Positions 1-8,236 of a DNA stretch of 64,000 nucleotides are shown piece by piece. The notes beneath the pieces were generated by a model. The model did no database searches, had not been told where the DNA came from, and saw nothing but the letters and a program-made list of their open reading frames with translations. Numbering within the stretch: the first letter of the stretch is position 1; every line of letters starts with the position of its first letter. The stretch is taken from contig NZ_CP090145.1 of the NCBI RefSeq assembly GCF_023008245.1, positions 1,178,001-1,242,000 on the forward strand, read 5' to 3'. This DNA is from Flavobacterium sediminilitoris (GTDB taxonomy: Bacteria > Bacteroidota > Bacteroidia > Flavobacteriales > Flavobacteriaceae). The translations under genes were made by a program, and so were the position numbers.

Positions 1-738
1 AGAATAAGATTCAAGCTCTTCCAAAATAATTGCTCTTGTTTTTTTCTTTGTTTCTTGTCGGTTTTCAAGAGTTAATCCATTAGTTTCAATAAAAGAGTGC
101 ACTTTTACACGCATCCTTCCAGTTGACCCACTAAAAAAACGAAATGGAAAACGTTTTTTGTTATCTACAAAAGTCATTGGAACAATAGGAATTTGATGTT
201 CTATTGCTAAACGAAAAGCACCATCTTTAAATTCGTCTAAAACAATACTTTCATCATCAGGAACTCCACCTTCTGGAAAAATACAAATACTTAAACCTTG
301 GTGTAATCGTTTTTGAGCCAACTCAAATACTTTAAATCTACTTTTGCTACTGCTTCTATCAACCATGATACAAACTCGCTTAAAAAAGAAACCAAAAACA
401 GGAATTTTAGCTAATTCTTTTTTCCCAACAAAAACAAACGGATTGTTTTTTACAACCAAAAGCATTAACATAATGTCAGTCATCGAAGTATGATTGGCAA
501 CTAACATATAACTTTTCCCTTTTTCTAGTTTTTGTTCAAACTCTATTTTGTGATAAAACCCCATTCCATACAAAATAATTTTCGCCCAAAATCGTGCTAA
601 AAAAAAGAACTGAGGATACGTTTTTTCACTAAGAATAGTAAGGAATAATATTGGAAATAAGATAAGAATAGGAATAATTACTAAAAGGTAAAACCAAATT
701 CTCCAGATTATCCAAAAAGCATATTTTAGTATTTTCAT
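1..738 (-). CDS. 1-acyl-sn-glycerol-3-phosphate acyltransferase (PlsC family), 3' end cut by window edge
   Basis: The frame stays open from the ATG at 738 to base 1, giving 246 codons with no stop in view. The N-terminus has a long hydrophobic membrane segment (about residues 8-37). It is followed by the acyltransferase motifs NHTSMTD (HX4D type) and FPEGG, the catalytic and phosphate-binding signatures of lysophosphatidate acyltransferases. The family usually has about 240-260 residues, so only a few residues are likely missing. The expected role is transfer of an acyl chain to lysophosphatidic acid at the inner membrane in phospholipid synthesis. It is transcribed divergently from trpS. A second paralogue lies at 29414-30151. 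The family is clear; the exact acyl acceptor is inferred. Confidence 0.9.
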   Translation of the reverse strand, partial: MKILKYAFWIIWRIWFYLLVIIPILILFPILFLTILSEKTYPQFFFLARFWAKIILYGMGFYHKIEFEQKLEKGKSYMLVANHTSMTDIMLMLLVVKNNPFVFVGKKELAKIPVFGFFFKRVCIMVDRSSSKSRFKVFELAQKRLHQGLSICIFPEGGVPDDESIVLDEFKDGAFRLAIEHQIPIVPMTFVDNKKRFPFRFFSGSTGRMRVKVHSFIETNGLTLENRQETKKKTRAIILEELESYS

Positions 739-796
739 ATATTAGGAACCAAACATTAGTAAATTGTTTAAACCATTTTCCTGCTATTCGTTTTAT

Positions 797-817
797 CTTT
801 TAAACTAAGTTTAAAAG
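797..817. promoter_or_regulatory. 21-bp perfect palindrome between divergent plsC-like gene and trpS
   Basis: CTTTTAAACT and AGTTTAAAAG form two perfect 10-bp arms around a single A. It lies in the 223-bp divergent intergenic region, where no terminator is expected, and has no T run on either side. An operator is therefore more likely than a terminator, but no regulator is known. Confidence 0.4.
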
Positions 818-934
818 GATGTCACTACTATCAGGAGTAGACTCAAACAATATGCATTTTAAAAACTTTGTGCCAAAAATAACAATATTATTCAACCTTT
901 TGTTAAGAACCTTTTACCATTTCTGTAAAAGTGC

Positions 935-942
935 TATTTTTG
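935..942 (+). promoter_or_regulatory. Probable -7 box for trpS
   Basis: TATTTTTG matches the Bacteroidota -7 consensus TAnnTTTG and lies 19 bases before the trpS ATG. No good TTTG -33 element sits at the usual 19-21 base spacing. Confidence 0.45.
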
Positions 943-961
943 TGGCAAACAATAAAGAAAA

Positions 962-1930
962 ATGTCAAAAATCTTAACCGGAATTCAAAGTACAGGAACT
1001 CCACATTTAGGTAATTTATTAGGTGCGATTTTGCCTGCTATAGAAATGGCTAATAATCCTACTAATGAATCTTTTCTTTTCATTGCTGATTTACATTCAA
1101 TCACGCAAATAAAAGATGGAAAAACTTTAAGAGCTAATACATATAGTGTAGCTGCAACTTGGCTTGCTTGTGGTTTAGATGTTAATAAAGTTGTTTTTTA
1201 TCGTCAGTCAGATGTACCTCAAACAACGGAATTAGCTTGGTATTTAAGTTGTTTTTTTCCATACCAAAGGTTAAAATTAGCACATTCTTTCAAAGATAAA
1301 GCCGATAGATTAGAAGATGTAAATGCGGGTTTATTTACTTATCCTATGTTAATGGCTGCGGATATTTTATTATATGATGCGGAACTAGTTCCAGTAGGAA
1401 AAGATCAAGAACAACATTTAGAAATAACTAGAGATGTTGCGTCAAAATTTAATAATCAAATGGGAGAAACTTTTGTTCTGCCAGAAGCTAAGATTGATGA
1501 AGAGATAATGATTATACCTGGTACAGACGGACATAAAATGAGCAAGTCTAGAAACAATATAATTAATTTGTTTGTTGATGATAAAGCTTTACGCAAACAA
1601 ATAATGACTATTCAAACGGACAGTACACCATTAGAAGAACCTAAAAATCCAGATACGTGTAATTGCTTTGCTTTATATAAACTACTAGCAACTCCTGAAC
1701 AAACTGAGGTAATGCGTACTAATTATTTAGGAGGAAATTACGGTTACGGTCACGCAAAACAAGCGTTGTTTGAATTGATAGTTGAAAAATTCGAAACAGT
1801 AAGAGAGAAATACAATTACTATATCAACAATCTAGAAGAAGTAGACGCTTTACTTAAAGAAGGAGCAGCAAAAGCAAGTATAATAGCTAATGGTGTTTTA
1901 GAAAGAGTGAGAGAGAAGTTAGGGTATTAA
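962..1930 (+). CDS. trpS: Tryptophanyl-tRNA synthetase
   Basis: Class I aminoacyl-tRNA synthetase that charges tRNA-Trp in the cytoplasm. The 322-residue length is normal for bacterial TrpS. The HIGH-type motif reads GTPHLGN (residues 12-18), the ATP/tryptophan region PVGKDQEQHLE starts near 144, and the KMSKS loop is present exactly (192-196). The C-terminus VREKLGY looks native. A hairpin terminator follows within 20 bases. The last 179 bases (1744-1922) are present again at 3446-3624, downstream of an inserted gene, so the trpS 3' end is duplicated. The complete copy here is the functional one, as it alone carries both catalytic motifs. Confidence 0.97.
   Translation: MSKILTGIQSTGTPHLGNLLGAILPAIEMANNPTNESFLFIADLHSITQIKDGKTLRANTYSVAATWLACGLDVNKVVFYRQSDVPQTTELAWYLSCFFPYQRLKLAHSFKDKADRLEDVNAGLFTYPMLMAADILLYDAELVPVGKDQEQHLEITRDVASKFNNQMGETFVLPEAKIDEEIMIIPGTDGHKMSKSRNNIINLFVDDKALRKQIMTIQTDSTPLEEPKNPDTCNCFALYKLLATPEQTEVMRTNYLGGNYGYGHAKQALFELIVEKFETVREKYNYYINNLEEVDALLKEGAAKASIIANGVLERVREKLGY
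1744..1922 (+). repeat. Direct repeat copy 1: 3' end of trpS
   Basis: This 179-bp stretch at the end of trpS matches 3446-3624 without gaps and with five mismatches, at 1748, 1831, 1846, 1864 and 1883. Identity is about 97%. Three mismatches are silent and two change a residue (G to S and I to V). Confidence 0.95.
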
Positions 1931-1945
1931 GAAAATAAGATATAG

Positions 1946-1971
1946 AAAAGCAGTTCAAACGAACTGCTTTT
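1946..1971 (+). terminator. Rho-independent terminator of trpS
   Basis: AAAAGCAGTTC, the loop AAAC, then GAACTGCTTTT: 11-bp arms followed by TACTTT, 16 bases after the trpS stop. Confidence 0.8.
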
Positions 1972-1996
1972 ACTTTGATATCAAAAAAATGTTAAA

Positions 1997-3220
1997 TTAA
2001 ATAGTATATCCAATTGCTATACAAATTGACTGTAAATTTAAATTTTGGTACTTAGAAATGCTATAAAACAATTCACGTTTTGGAAAAATTTTTAATTCTG
2101 CATTTATATTTTTAATTCTAACACCTGTTCCAATCATTAGACTTCCATGGCTACTTAAATCATAACTATATGTTGAATCAAGGCTTAATGCTTCTGATTT
2201 ATAATGAGATGTGAAATTATTTTTAATTGGTAATTCAAATGAATATCCTCCATTTACATATATTTTATTATTAGGGTTTAATAAAAAGAAGTTATAACGT
2301 ATTCCTATAGGTATTGATATACTTGAGTAAGTAAAAGTATCTTTGATATCTATTTTATACATATCATTATAACCTACATATTGGTTAATAGATTTATTGT
2401 ATTTAATAGTAGTAAAAGTTGGATCTAAAATTAAAGAAAATTTATTCTTATTAAAAGGAAGTAAATATTCAATTTCTAAACCAAATATAGGACTGCTTGT
2501 AGATTCCTTATATTGAACTTCATCAAAAGTAGCCTTTATGCTATTTTGTTGATAACCTATTTTTGGAGTAAAGTTTAACTTCCCTTTACTATCATATAAA
2601 TTATACTCAATATATTTAGAGTTATTACATAAATTATAATCCACAAAAATGTTTTTTAAATCATTATTTTGGTATCTTAAAATTAAAAAATCTTTAATTT
2701 TAAATTTATTACATTTTAAATTATCATATAATTCTTTTTTATAAGGCTCATTTGTTTTAAGAGTATTATCTTTAAGGTATTTATAAAAAATTAGAGGTTT
2801 AATACTATCAGTTGAAATAGAATAATAGTATTTTAATTGGGTATCATTTTCATATTTGTATAAATTAGCTTTCCCTTCAACTATTACCTTAAGCAAAACA
2901 ATTTCGTTCCTAGTAGTATATTCTTTGGAAGGATATAATTCATTTGTCTTATTTTTTACAGGATCAATAGTGATTGAACGTTTAATAAATTTTGATTTAT
3001 CATTTATACCAAATTCTTTAATTTCTTCAATACCAATTTCTTCGATTTCACTTTCTTTATTGTCTTTATAAAGAATTTTAGAAGGGCTATTAACCCAATC
3101 ATAATTTTTGATAAAGCATTCTTTTATTTCATTGTTGGAGTTTACAAAATAACCTTTTTCAAAAGTTATTTGTGAAAAACTATAAGTACTTATGAGAAGA
3201 AGTAAAAAAATAAGTTTCAT
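1997..3220 (-). CDS. Secreted or outer-membrane protein with probable C-terminal beta-barrel (accessory gene)
   Basis: 407 residues. A clear signal peptide (MKLIFLLLLISTYSFSQ) is followed by a region beginning ITFEKGYFVNSNNEIKEC. This opening resembles a multicopy flavobacterial surface-protein family, often poorly annotated, that combines an N-terminal domain of unknown function with an outer-membrane barrel. The second half (about 215-407) has alternating strands typical of a small barrel and ends in LQSICIAIGYTI. No enzyme motif is visible. The gene stands alone, very AT-rich, in the unit bounded by the two trpS 3'-end repeats. This suggests an acquired or mobile accessory gene. Family assignment is from memory of sequence style; function is unknown. 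Confidence 0.65.
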   Translation of the reverse strand: MKLIFLLLLISTYSFSQITFEKGYFVNSNNEIKECFIKNYDWVNSPSKILYKDNKESEIEEIGIEEIKEFGINDKSKFIKRSITIDPVKNKTNELYPSKEYTTRNEIVLLKVIVEGKANLYKYENDTQLKYYYSISTDSIKPLIFYKYLKDNTLKTNEPYKKELYDNLKCNKFKIKDFLILRYQNNDLKNIFVDYNLCNNSKYIEYNLYDSKGKLNFTPKIGYQQNSIKATFDEVQYKESTSSPIFGLEIEYLLPFNKNKFSLILDPTFTTIKYNKSINQYVGYNDMYKIDIKDTFTYSSISIPIGIRYNFFLLNPNNKIYVNGGYSFELPIKNNFTSHYKSEALSLDSTYSYDLSSHGSLMIGTGVRIKNINAELKIFPKRELFYSISKYQNLNLQSICIAIGYTI

Positions 3221-3445
3221 TATTTTATGTATTAAATATAAAAGATTTTAAGTTCATAAAAATAATATAATATAAATAAATAGTAGTATATTTTTTACAT
3301 TTTTTCTTTCTATGAAAAGAATTCTTTATTGTACGGGTAAAAAAATAAAAGGGTGAAATTTAAATACAATTTAATTGTATCATTTTCTAACAGTTATTGC
3401 TTTTTCTAAATTTCTTTCGTTTAAATCATTAAATGACATCTCCAA

Positions 3446-3624
3446 TTACAGTCACGCAAAACAAGCGTTGTTTGAATTGATAGTTGAAAAATTCGAAACA
3501 GTAAGAGAGAAATACAATTACTATATCAACAACCTAGAAGAAGTAGATGCTTTACTTAAAGAAGGTGCAGCAAAAGCAAGTATAGTAGCTAATGGTGTTT
3601 TAGAAAGAGTGAGAGAGAAGTTAG
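3446..3624 (+). pseudogene. Duplicated trpS 3'-end fragment (direct repeat copy 2)
   Basis: 179 bp, 97% identical to 1744-1922 and equivalent to trpS codons 262 to about 320. It is still open in frame but has no catalytic part and no plausible start: upstream codons back to 3375 are unrelated AT-rich sequence. Downstream of the repeat the frame runs on for a few unrelated residues (ETRNRKSLEI) to a stop at 3654-3656. It is therefore not a gene. It is the far boundary of a unit inserted at, or duplicated from, the end of trpS. Confidence 0.93.
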
Positions 3625-3638
3625 AAACTAGAAATAGG

Positions 3639-3684
3639 AAAAGCCTTGAAATCTGAAGTTAAATTCAGAACTTCAAGGCTTTTT
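3639..3684. terminator. Bidirectional-looking terminator between trpS remnant and ppc
   Basis: AAAAGCCTTGAA pairs with TTCAAGGCTTTT (12-bp arms), with an inner CTGAA/TTCAG pairing in the loop. A T run follows on the plus side and a shorter one on the minus side. It can serve the 3' end of ppc. Confidence 0.75.
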
Positions 3685-3722
3685 ATTTAGATGCTGATTA
3701 AATTTAGTATGACAAAATTATT

Positions 3723-6299
3723 TTAAGCCGAATTTCTACTAGCGTTAATATTTCCAAACAGAGATCGGGTTACGATTTTTTCATAAACTGCAATTTGCTT
3801 TTCATCTGGATTGTCACTTTCTTTTAAAGTTTTTATTTTTAATAAAGCATATTGTTGAATCGTTAACAAAGGCAATACAATTTTCTCACGCATTGCTACG
3901 GAGGCTTTTCCATCAGGATAGTTCTCCATTAATTCTGTGAAACCTGATATTTTTAATAATAAACGTTTGGTTTCTAAATATTCAGTGTGTATTATATTCC
4001 AAAAAACACCATATTCTGGATCATTTTTCATGTAAGCTGTTAATGGGAAGAATGATTTACTTAAAGCCATCATGCTGTTTTCTAATAGTGTTTTGAAGAA
4101 AAGAGAGTTGTTGTATAGGTTTTGGACATCGTCCCATTTTTCATTCTGTTCAAAATACTTTAAAGCGGTTCCAACCCCAAAAAAACCAGGTACATTTTGT
4201 TTTAATTGGCTCCATGAACCTACAAAAGGAATTGCTCTTAAATCATCTAAATTTAATTGTGATGATTGTTTCCTTTTAGATGGACGACTTCCAATATTAG
4301 TCTTCGCATAATAATTTAGTGTACTCATATTTTCCAAATAGGGTACAAATTTGGGGTGACTTTTAAAATCGATATATTTTTGATAACTAATTTCAGAAAG
4401 TTTTTGCATAACTTCTTTTTCTTTAGTTGTCAAATGATTTTCTTCATGATGAAATACTTGATTGTTAGCACCAGCACTTAATAAGTTTTCTAAATTGTAA
4501 CGACAAGAGTCAAGAGTGCCAAAATTAGAACTAATGGTTTGTCCTTGTACAGTTAATTGAATTTGTTTGTTTTCTATTTCTGGTCCAAGAGAAGCATAAA
4601 ATTGGTTAGTTTTTCCACCGCCACGAGCAGGTGGTCCACCACGACCATCAAAAAAGACAACGTTAATATTGTATTTTCGTGACATATTTGAAATAGCTAT
4701 TTTTGCATTATAAATTCCCCAGTTTGCCATTAAATAGCCACCATCTTTTGTTCCATCAGAAAAACCCAACATAATGGTTTGTATGTTCTTTCTGTTACTT
4801 AGATGATTTTTATAAATAGGGTTTGTATATAATTGTTCCATTACTTTATCCGCTTTTTGTAAATCTTCAACACTTTCAAAAAGAGGAACAATATCAACAG
4901 ATGGATTTTTCCAATTAGTTAATTGAAATAATGATAGCGCTTCTATAACATTTAAAGCATTTTCATTATTACTAATGATATATCGATTACAACCTAATTC
5001 TCCATTTCTTTCTTGAATAGATTTAATTGCTTTTATAGAACTTAGCGTTTTTTTGGTAACATCATTTTCAAAATCTTTTTCATTTAAGTCAGCTTTTATA
5101 TTTGACAAAATATTGATTTTTGAAATTTCATCTAATTCATTATAGTTTGAAGGAAATAATTCAGGTTTTGTGTTAATTATATCTTGAAAAACGGTTTGAT
5201 GCATTTTACTATTTTGTCTAATATCTAATGTTGCAAAATGATAACCAAAAACATTGAGTTTACTAATCAAGTTTTCTATTTCATCAAGATATAAAGATTG
5301 GTGTTTTTTAATTAGTAGTGATTTAATCAATTGTAAATCGTTAGCTAATTCATCTTGGCTAATAAAAATAGTTCCTTCAGAATAGAAAACAGAGCGATAT
5401 AGTTTATTTTCAATAGAACTGATTAATTCTTCTACACCAGCAAAAGTGAGTTTGCGTTTTAATTTTCGAATGTCTAAATAATAACATTTTAAAATAGCAG
5501 TTCGCAATCTATCAGCAACTTTTAAAGTAATTTCTGTAGTTACAAAAGGATTTCCGTCTCTATCGCCTCCTGGCCAAAAACCAAGATTGAAAATATCATT
5601 ATCCAATGAGGTTTTATTTTTAAAAATATTTTTTTGCACATATTGCATCATTTCTCCAATAGTGTGATAAAATACATTTTCTAAATACCAAATAATACTT
5701 ACTGCTTCATCAAAAGGAGTTGGTTTTTCTTTTTTTATAAAAGGCGTTTTTCCTAATTGAGCTAATAGTTCTTTAATTGTATTTAAATCATTAATTTTAA
5801 TTGCTTCAGTTAAGTCGGTAATAATTCCTAAAACGGAACCAGGATAAAACTGTGTAGGATGAGCAGTTAAGACAGTTCTTACTTTGAAAGTATTTAAGAA
5901 AGTAATGAGTTCGTCTTTTTTAAAACGTTGCTCAGCTCTTTCTTTCATGTTTCTTAGAGAACCTCTTCCTTCCATATTATTTACAACGTCAAAAGAAGCA
6001 TCTTCAATGGCATCAAATAAAACAACCTGTCTTTCTACATATTGAATAAATCGAAACATTAAGCTTGTTTTTTCGTCTTCTGTTGGATTTTCTAAATATT
6101 TAATGACAAATGTGTCAAAAATTTCTTCTGGGCTTTGATTTTTTTTATATCCATGTTCACAGATATCTGCAAATAATGGTAATAAAACACCAGTATTATT
6201 TATTTCATCAAAAGGGAGTGTTATAAAAATACTATTATAAATATTAAATTTTGAAGCTACGTTTTGTTCAAAGCGTTCTAGTTTCGGTAGTGAATACAT
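3723..6299 (-). CDS. ppc: Phosphoenolpyruvate carboxylase
   Basis: Carboxylates phosphoenolpyruvate with bicarbonate to oxaloacetate, an anaplerotic step. At 858 residues it is close to the usual 850-930. Visible motifs are TAHPT with the catalytic His (about 145-149), GFWPGGDRDGNPFVT (the family GGDRDGNP motif, about 240) and GRGGPPARGGG (the glycine-rich catalytic loop, about 550). The C-terminus is unusual. Most PEP carboxylases end in (R/Q)NTG, whereas this one ends NASRNSA, so the canonical terminal Gly is absent. This may be normal for the clade. Monocistronic on the minus strand with a hairpin beyond its stop. Confidence 0.95.
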   Translation of the reverse strand: MYSLPKLERFEQNVASKFNIYNSIFITLPFDEINNTGVLLPLFADICEHGYKKNQSPEEIFDTFVIKYLENPTEDEKTSLMFRFIQYVERQVVLFDAIEDASFDVVNNMEGRGSLRNMKERAEQRFKKDELITFLNTFKVRTVLTAHPTQFYPGSVLGIITDLTEAIKINDLNTIKELLAQLGKTPFIKKEKPTPFDEAVSIIWYLENVFYHTIGEMMQYVQKNIFKNKTSLDNDIFNLGFWPGGDRDGNPFVTTEITLKVADRLRTAILKCYYLDIRKLKRKLTFAGVEELISSIENKLYRSVFYSEGTIFISQDELANDLQLIKSLLIKKHQSLYLDEIENLISKLNVFGYHFATLDIRQNSKMHQTVFQDIINTKPELFPSNYNELDEISKINILSNIKADLNEKDFENDVTKKTLSSIKAIKSIQERNGELGCNRYIISNNENALNVIEALSLFQLTNWKNPSVDIVPLFESVEDLQKADKVMEQLYTNPIYKNHLSNRKNIQTIMLGFSDGTKDGGYLMANWGIYNAKIAISNMSRKYNINVVFFDGRGGPPARGGGKTNQFYASLGPEIENKQIQLTVQGQTISSNFGTLDSCRYNLENLLSAGANNQVFHHEENHLTTKEKEVMQKLSEISYQKYIDFKSHPKFVPYLENMSTLNYYAKTNIGSRPSKRKQSSQLNLDDLRAIPFVGSWSQLKQNVPGFFGVGTALKYFEQNEKWDDVQNLYNNSLFFKTLLENSMMALSKSFFPLTAYMKNDPEYGVFWNIIHTEYLETKRLLLKISGFTELMENYPDGKASVAMREKIVLPLLTIQQYALLKIKTLKESDNPDEKQIAVYEKIVTRSLFGNINASRNSA

Positions 6300-6423
6300 T
6301 TTGAAAAATTTGTTACTAATTTACGGCTTTTATTCTTAAAATTTGGGCACAAAGGATGTTATAAATTAATTAATTTTAATACTTTGTTATGATATAATAT
6401 TGATTTTATCGTTTAGTTTTAAA

Positions 6424-7527
6424 TTAAATAACTTCAAATAATTTTCCTGGTAAAGGACGAATGACTCCTTTTAATTCCATGCTTAATAAAATAGATGATG
6501 TTTTAAAAATAGGTATTTCACAATCTAAAGAAATAATATCTATTCCTTCGTTTTCTTTATTTTGAAGATAGTTATAAATTTTTTGTTCTTCCTCTGTTAA
6601 AGTAACAAAAAGTTGTTTTTGAATGGTTTTTTGTTCCTTTTTTTGAAGCTCCCAATTTAGGATATATATCAAATCAGCAGTAGATGTTAGAACATGAGCT
6701 CGTTGTGTTTTGATGAGATTATTGCATCCTTGACTATACTTATCGGTTGTTCTACCTGGAACGGCAAAAACGTCTCTGTTATAGTCATTAGCAATTTGTG
6801 CTGTTATTAAAGAACCTCCTTTTTCGGCACTTTCAATAACAATTGTAGCTTCACTTATGCCTGCTACAATTCTATTTCGTTTAACAAAATTTTCTCTATC
6901 AGGTTTTGAATGACTCCAAAATTCGGTAAGAAAACCACCATTTTCTTCCATTTTAGCCATGTATTTTTTATGTGTTTTAGGATAAATTTGGTTTAGACCA
7001 TGAGCTAGAACTCCAATTGTTTGTAATTTAAAATCGATTGCAGTTTGGTGTGAAACAATATCTACGCCATAAGCAAATCCGCTTACTATTATAGGGTTTA
7101 GTGGTGCTAATTCTTCAATAAGCTTTTTTGTGAATTCGTTTCCGTATGTTGTAATTTGTCTGGTTCCAACAATACTTATAATTTTCGGATTGGTTAAATC
7201 AATATTTCCTGATTGAAAAAGTAAAACAGGAGAATCAAAACAATGTTTTAGTTTTTCAGGATAATTCTGATTTTGGTAAAAAAGAGTAGTTAAATTTTCT
7301 TGTTCAATGAAAAATAATTCTTTTTCTGCTTTTTGGAAAATAGTTTTGTCTTGAAGATTTTTAAGTAGTGATTTTCCAACACCATCAATTCTAGCAAGAG
7401 ATGTGTTTTTTGACTTGAATATTTCTTCTGCTGAACCGCATTGTTGAATGAGTTTTTTGGCTAAAATATCACCTACTCCTTCTACTTGCAATAACGCAAG
7501 CGTGTAGTATAATTCGTTTTGTAACAT
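6424..7527 (-). CDS. dprA: DNA-processing protein DprA (Smf)
   Basis: Loads RecA onto incoming single-stranded DNA in natural transformation. Of 367 residues, the first ~65 hold helix-hairpin-helix segments (GVGDILAKKL, GVGKSLL). The Rossmann-like core then shows GTRQITTYGNEFT, SGFAYGVDIVSHQ, RNRIVAGIS and VFAVPG, which are diagnostic of DprA. The last ~60 residues form the winged-helix (DML1-like) tail. It starts at the ATG at 7527, with a well-formed Bacteroidota promoter 36 bases upstream. Single gene, followed on the same strand by ppc more than 120 bases away. Confidence 0.93.
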   Translation of the reverse strand: MLQNELYYTLALLQVEGVGDILAKKLIQQCGSAEEIFKSKNTSLARIDGVGKSLLKNLQDKTIFQKAEKELFFIEQENLTTLFYQNQNYPEKLKHCFDSPVLLFQSGNIDLTNPKIISIVGTRQITTYGNEFTKKLIEELAPLNPIIVSGFAYGVDIVSHQTAIDFKLQTIGVLAHGLNQIYPKTHKKYMAKMEENGGFLTEFWSHSKPDRENFVKRNRIVAGISEATIVIESAEKGGSLITAQIANDYNRDVFAVPGRTTDKYSQGCNNLIKTQRAHVLTSTADLIYILNWELQKKEQKTIQKQLFVTLTEEEQKIYNYLQNKENEGIDIISLDCEIPIFKTSSILLSMELKGVIRPLPGKLFEVI

Positions 7528-7562
7528 GGCGTGTAATAAAAAATAATGGCTTATATATTACA

Positions 7563-7593
7563 CAAATGTAGGTTTTATTTTGGAATTTGCAAA
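7563..7593 (-). promoter_or_regulatory. dprA promoter (-33 TTTG, 19-base spacer, -7 TACATTTG)
   Basis: On the minus strand, TTTG (7593-7590) is followed after 19 bases by TACATTTG (7570-7563). Both match the Bacteroidota consensus with correct spacing. Confidence 0.65.
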
Positions 7594-7672
7594 AAGAAGA
7601 AAAATTTATATAGAAGTTTAATAGTATAATATTTAGGACTTTATAATTGTTTTTTCTTATTCAAAGGAATTG

Positions 7673-8176
7673 TTACCAACCTACATATTTAGGTGGTTTT
7701 ATATTATTTAAATTTAGATATACAATTAACTGCCCGCGATGATGCGTAACATGATCTTGTAATAGATTTAATATTTGTAATTTAGTTTTTGGACCTGCAA
7801 AAAAATCAACAATTTCTTTTAATTCTTCTTTTGGGGTTTGTTCTATTATTTTATAAACAGTATTGAAAGAAGTTTCTAATTGCATAATTATCTCTTCTTT
7901 TGAGAGTTCCTTTTTTTCTCCTTTTTCTTTCTTTATAGTAGAAAAATAAGTTAAACTTAGCCAGTCCATATTACTTTTTATGTGTAATAATTGATCTCCA
8001 AAAGTCATTTCTCTTTCTGTGGGTTTGTAACTGTAGTTTTCTTCTGGCATTGCTTTAGCCATTTCCAAGAGATATTCTTTTGAATTTTTCCATTTCTCAA
8101 GAAAAGCACTTATAGGTTCTTCTTGAGCGTTAGCTGTTATTGAAAATAAAGTTAGGATTAATAAGAAAGATTTCAT
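7673..8176 (-). CDS. Exported DinB-like family protein
   Basis: 167 residues with a signal peptide (MKSFLLILTLFSITANAQ). The mature part is helical in pattern and carries the spaced histidines of the DinB/YfiT four-helix metal-binding fold: HIKSNMDWL near 65 and DHVTHHRGQLIVYLN near 143-157. The ending NIKPPKYVGW is common in flavobacterial members. DinB-fold proteins bind a divalent metal and some are thiol transferases; the reaction here is unknown. The export signal is atypical for thiol transferases such as BstA. It lies downstream of hemB, separated by a strong hairpin, so it is probably transcribed separately. Confidence 0.75.
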   Translation of the reverse strand: MKSFLLILTLFSITANAQEEPISAFLEKWKNSKEYLLEMAKAMPEENYSYKPTEREMTFGDQLLHIKSNMDWLSLTYFSTIKKEKGEKKELSKEEIIMQLETSFNTVYKIIEQTPKEELKEIVDFFAGPKTKLQILNLLQDHVTHHRGQLIVYLNLNNIKPPKYVGW

Positions 8177-8196
8177 ACTTAATAAGTTATGGTTAG

Positions 8197-8230
8197 TATC
8201 TTGGATACTTGTTTTTAAGTATCCAAGATA
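8197..8230. terminator. Hairpin between hemB and the DinB-like gene
   Basis: Perfect 14-bp arms, TATCTTGGATACTT and AAGTATCCAAGATA, with a 6-base loop, 7 bases past the hemB stop. The T run (GATTTTTT) lies on the plus side, so on the minus strand it may act as an attenuating or RNA-stabilising hairpin rather than a strict intrinsic terminator. Confidence 0.6.
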
Positions 8231-8236
8231 GATTTT

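Noticed and set aside
3375..3656. A 93-codon open frame that could be called a small gene
   Set aside because: It consists of unrelated AT-rich codons joined to the duplicated trpS tail. There is no catalytic part and no own start signal; treated as a repeat/pseudogene.
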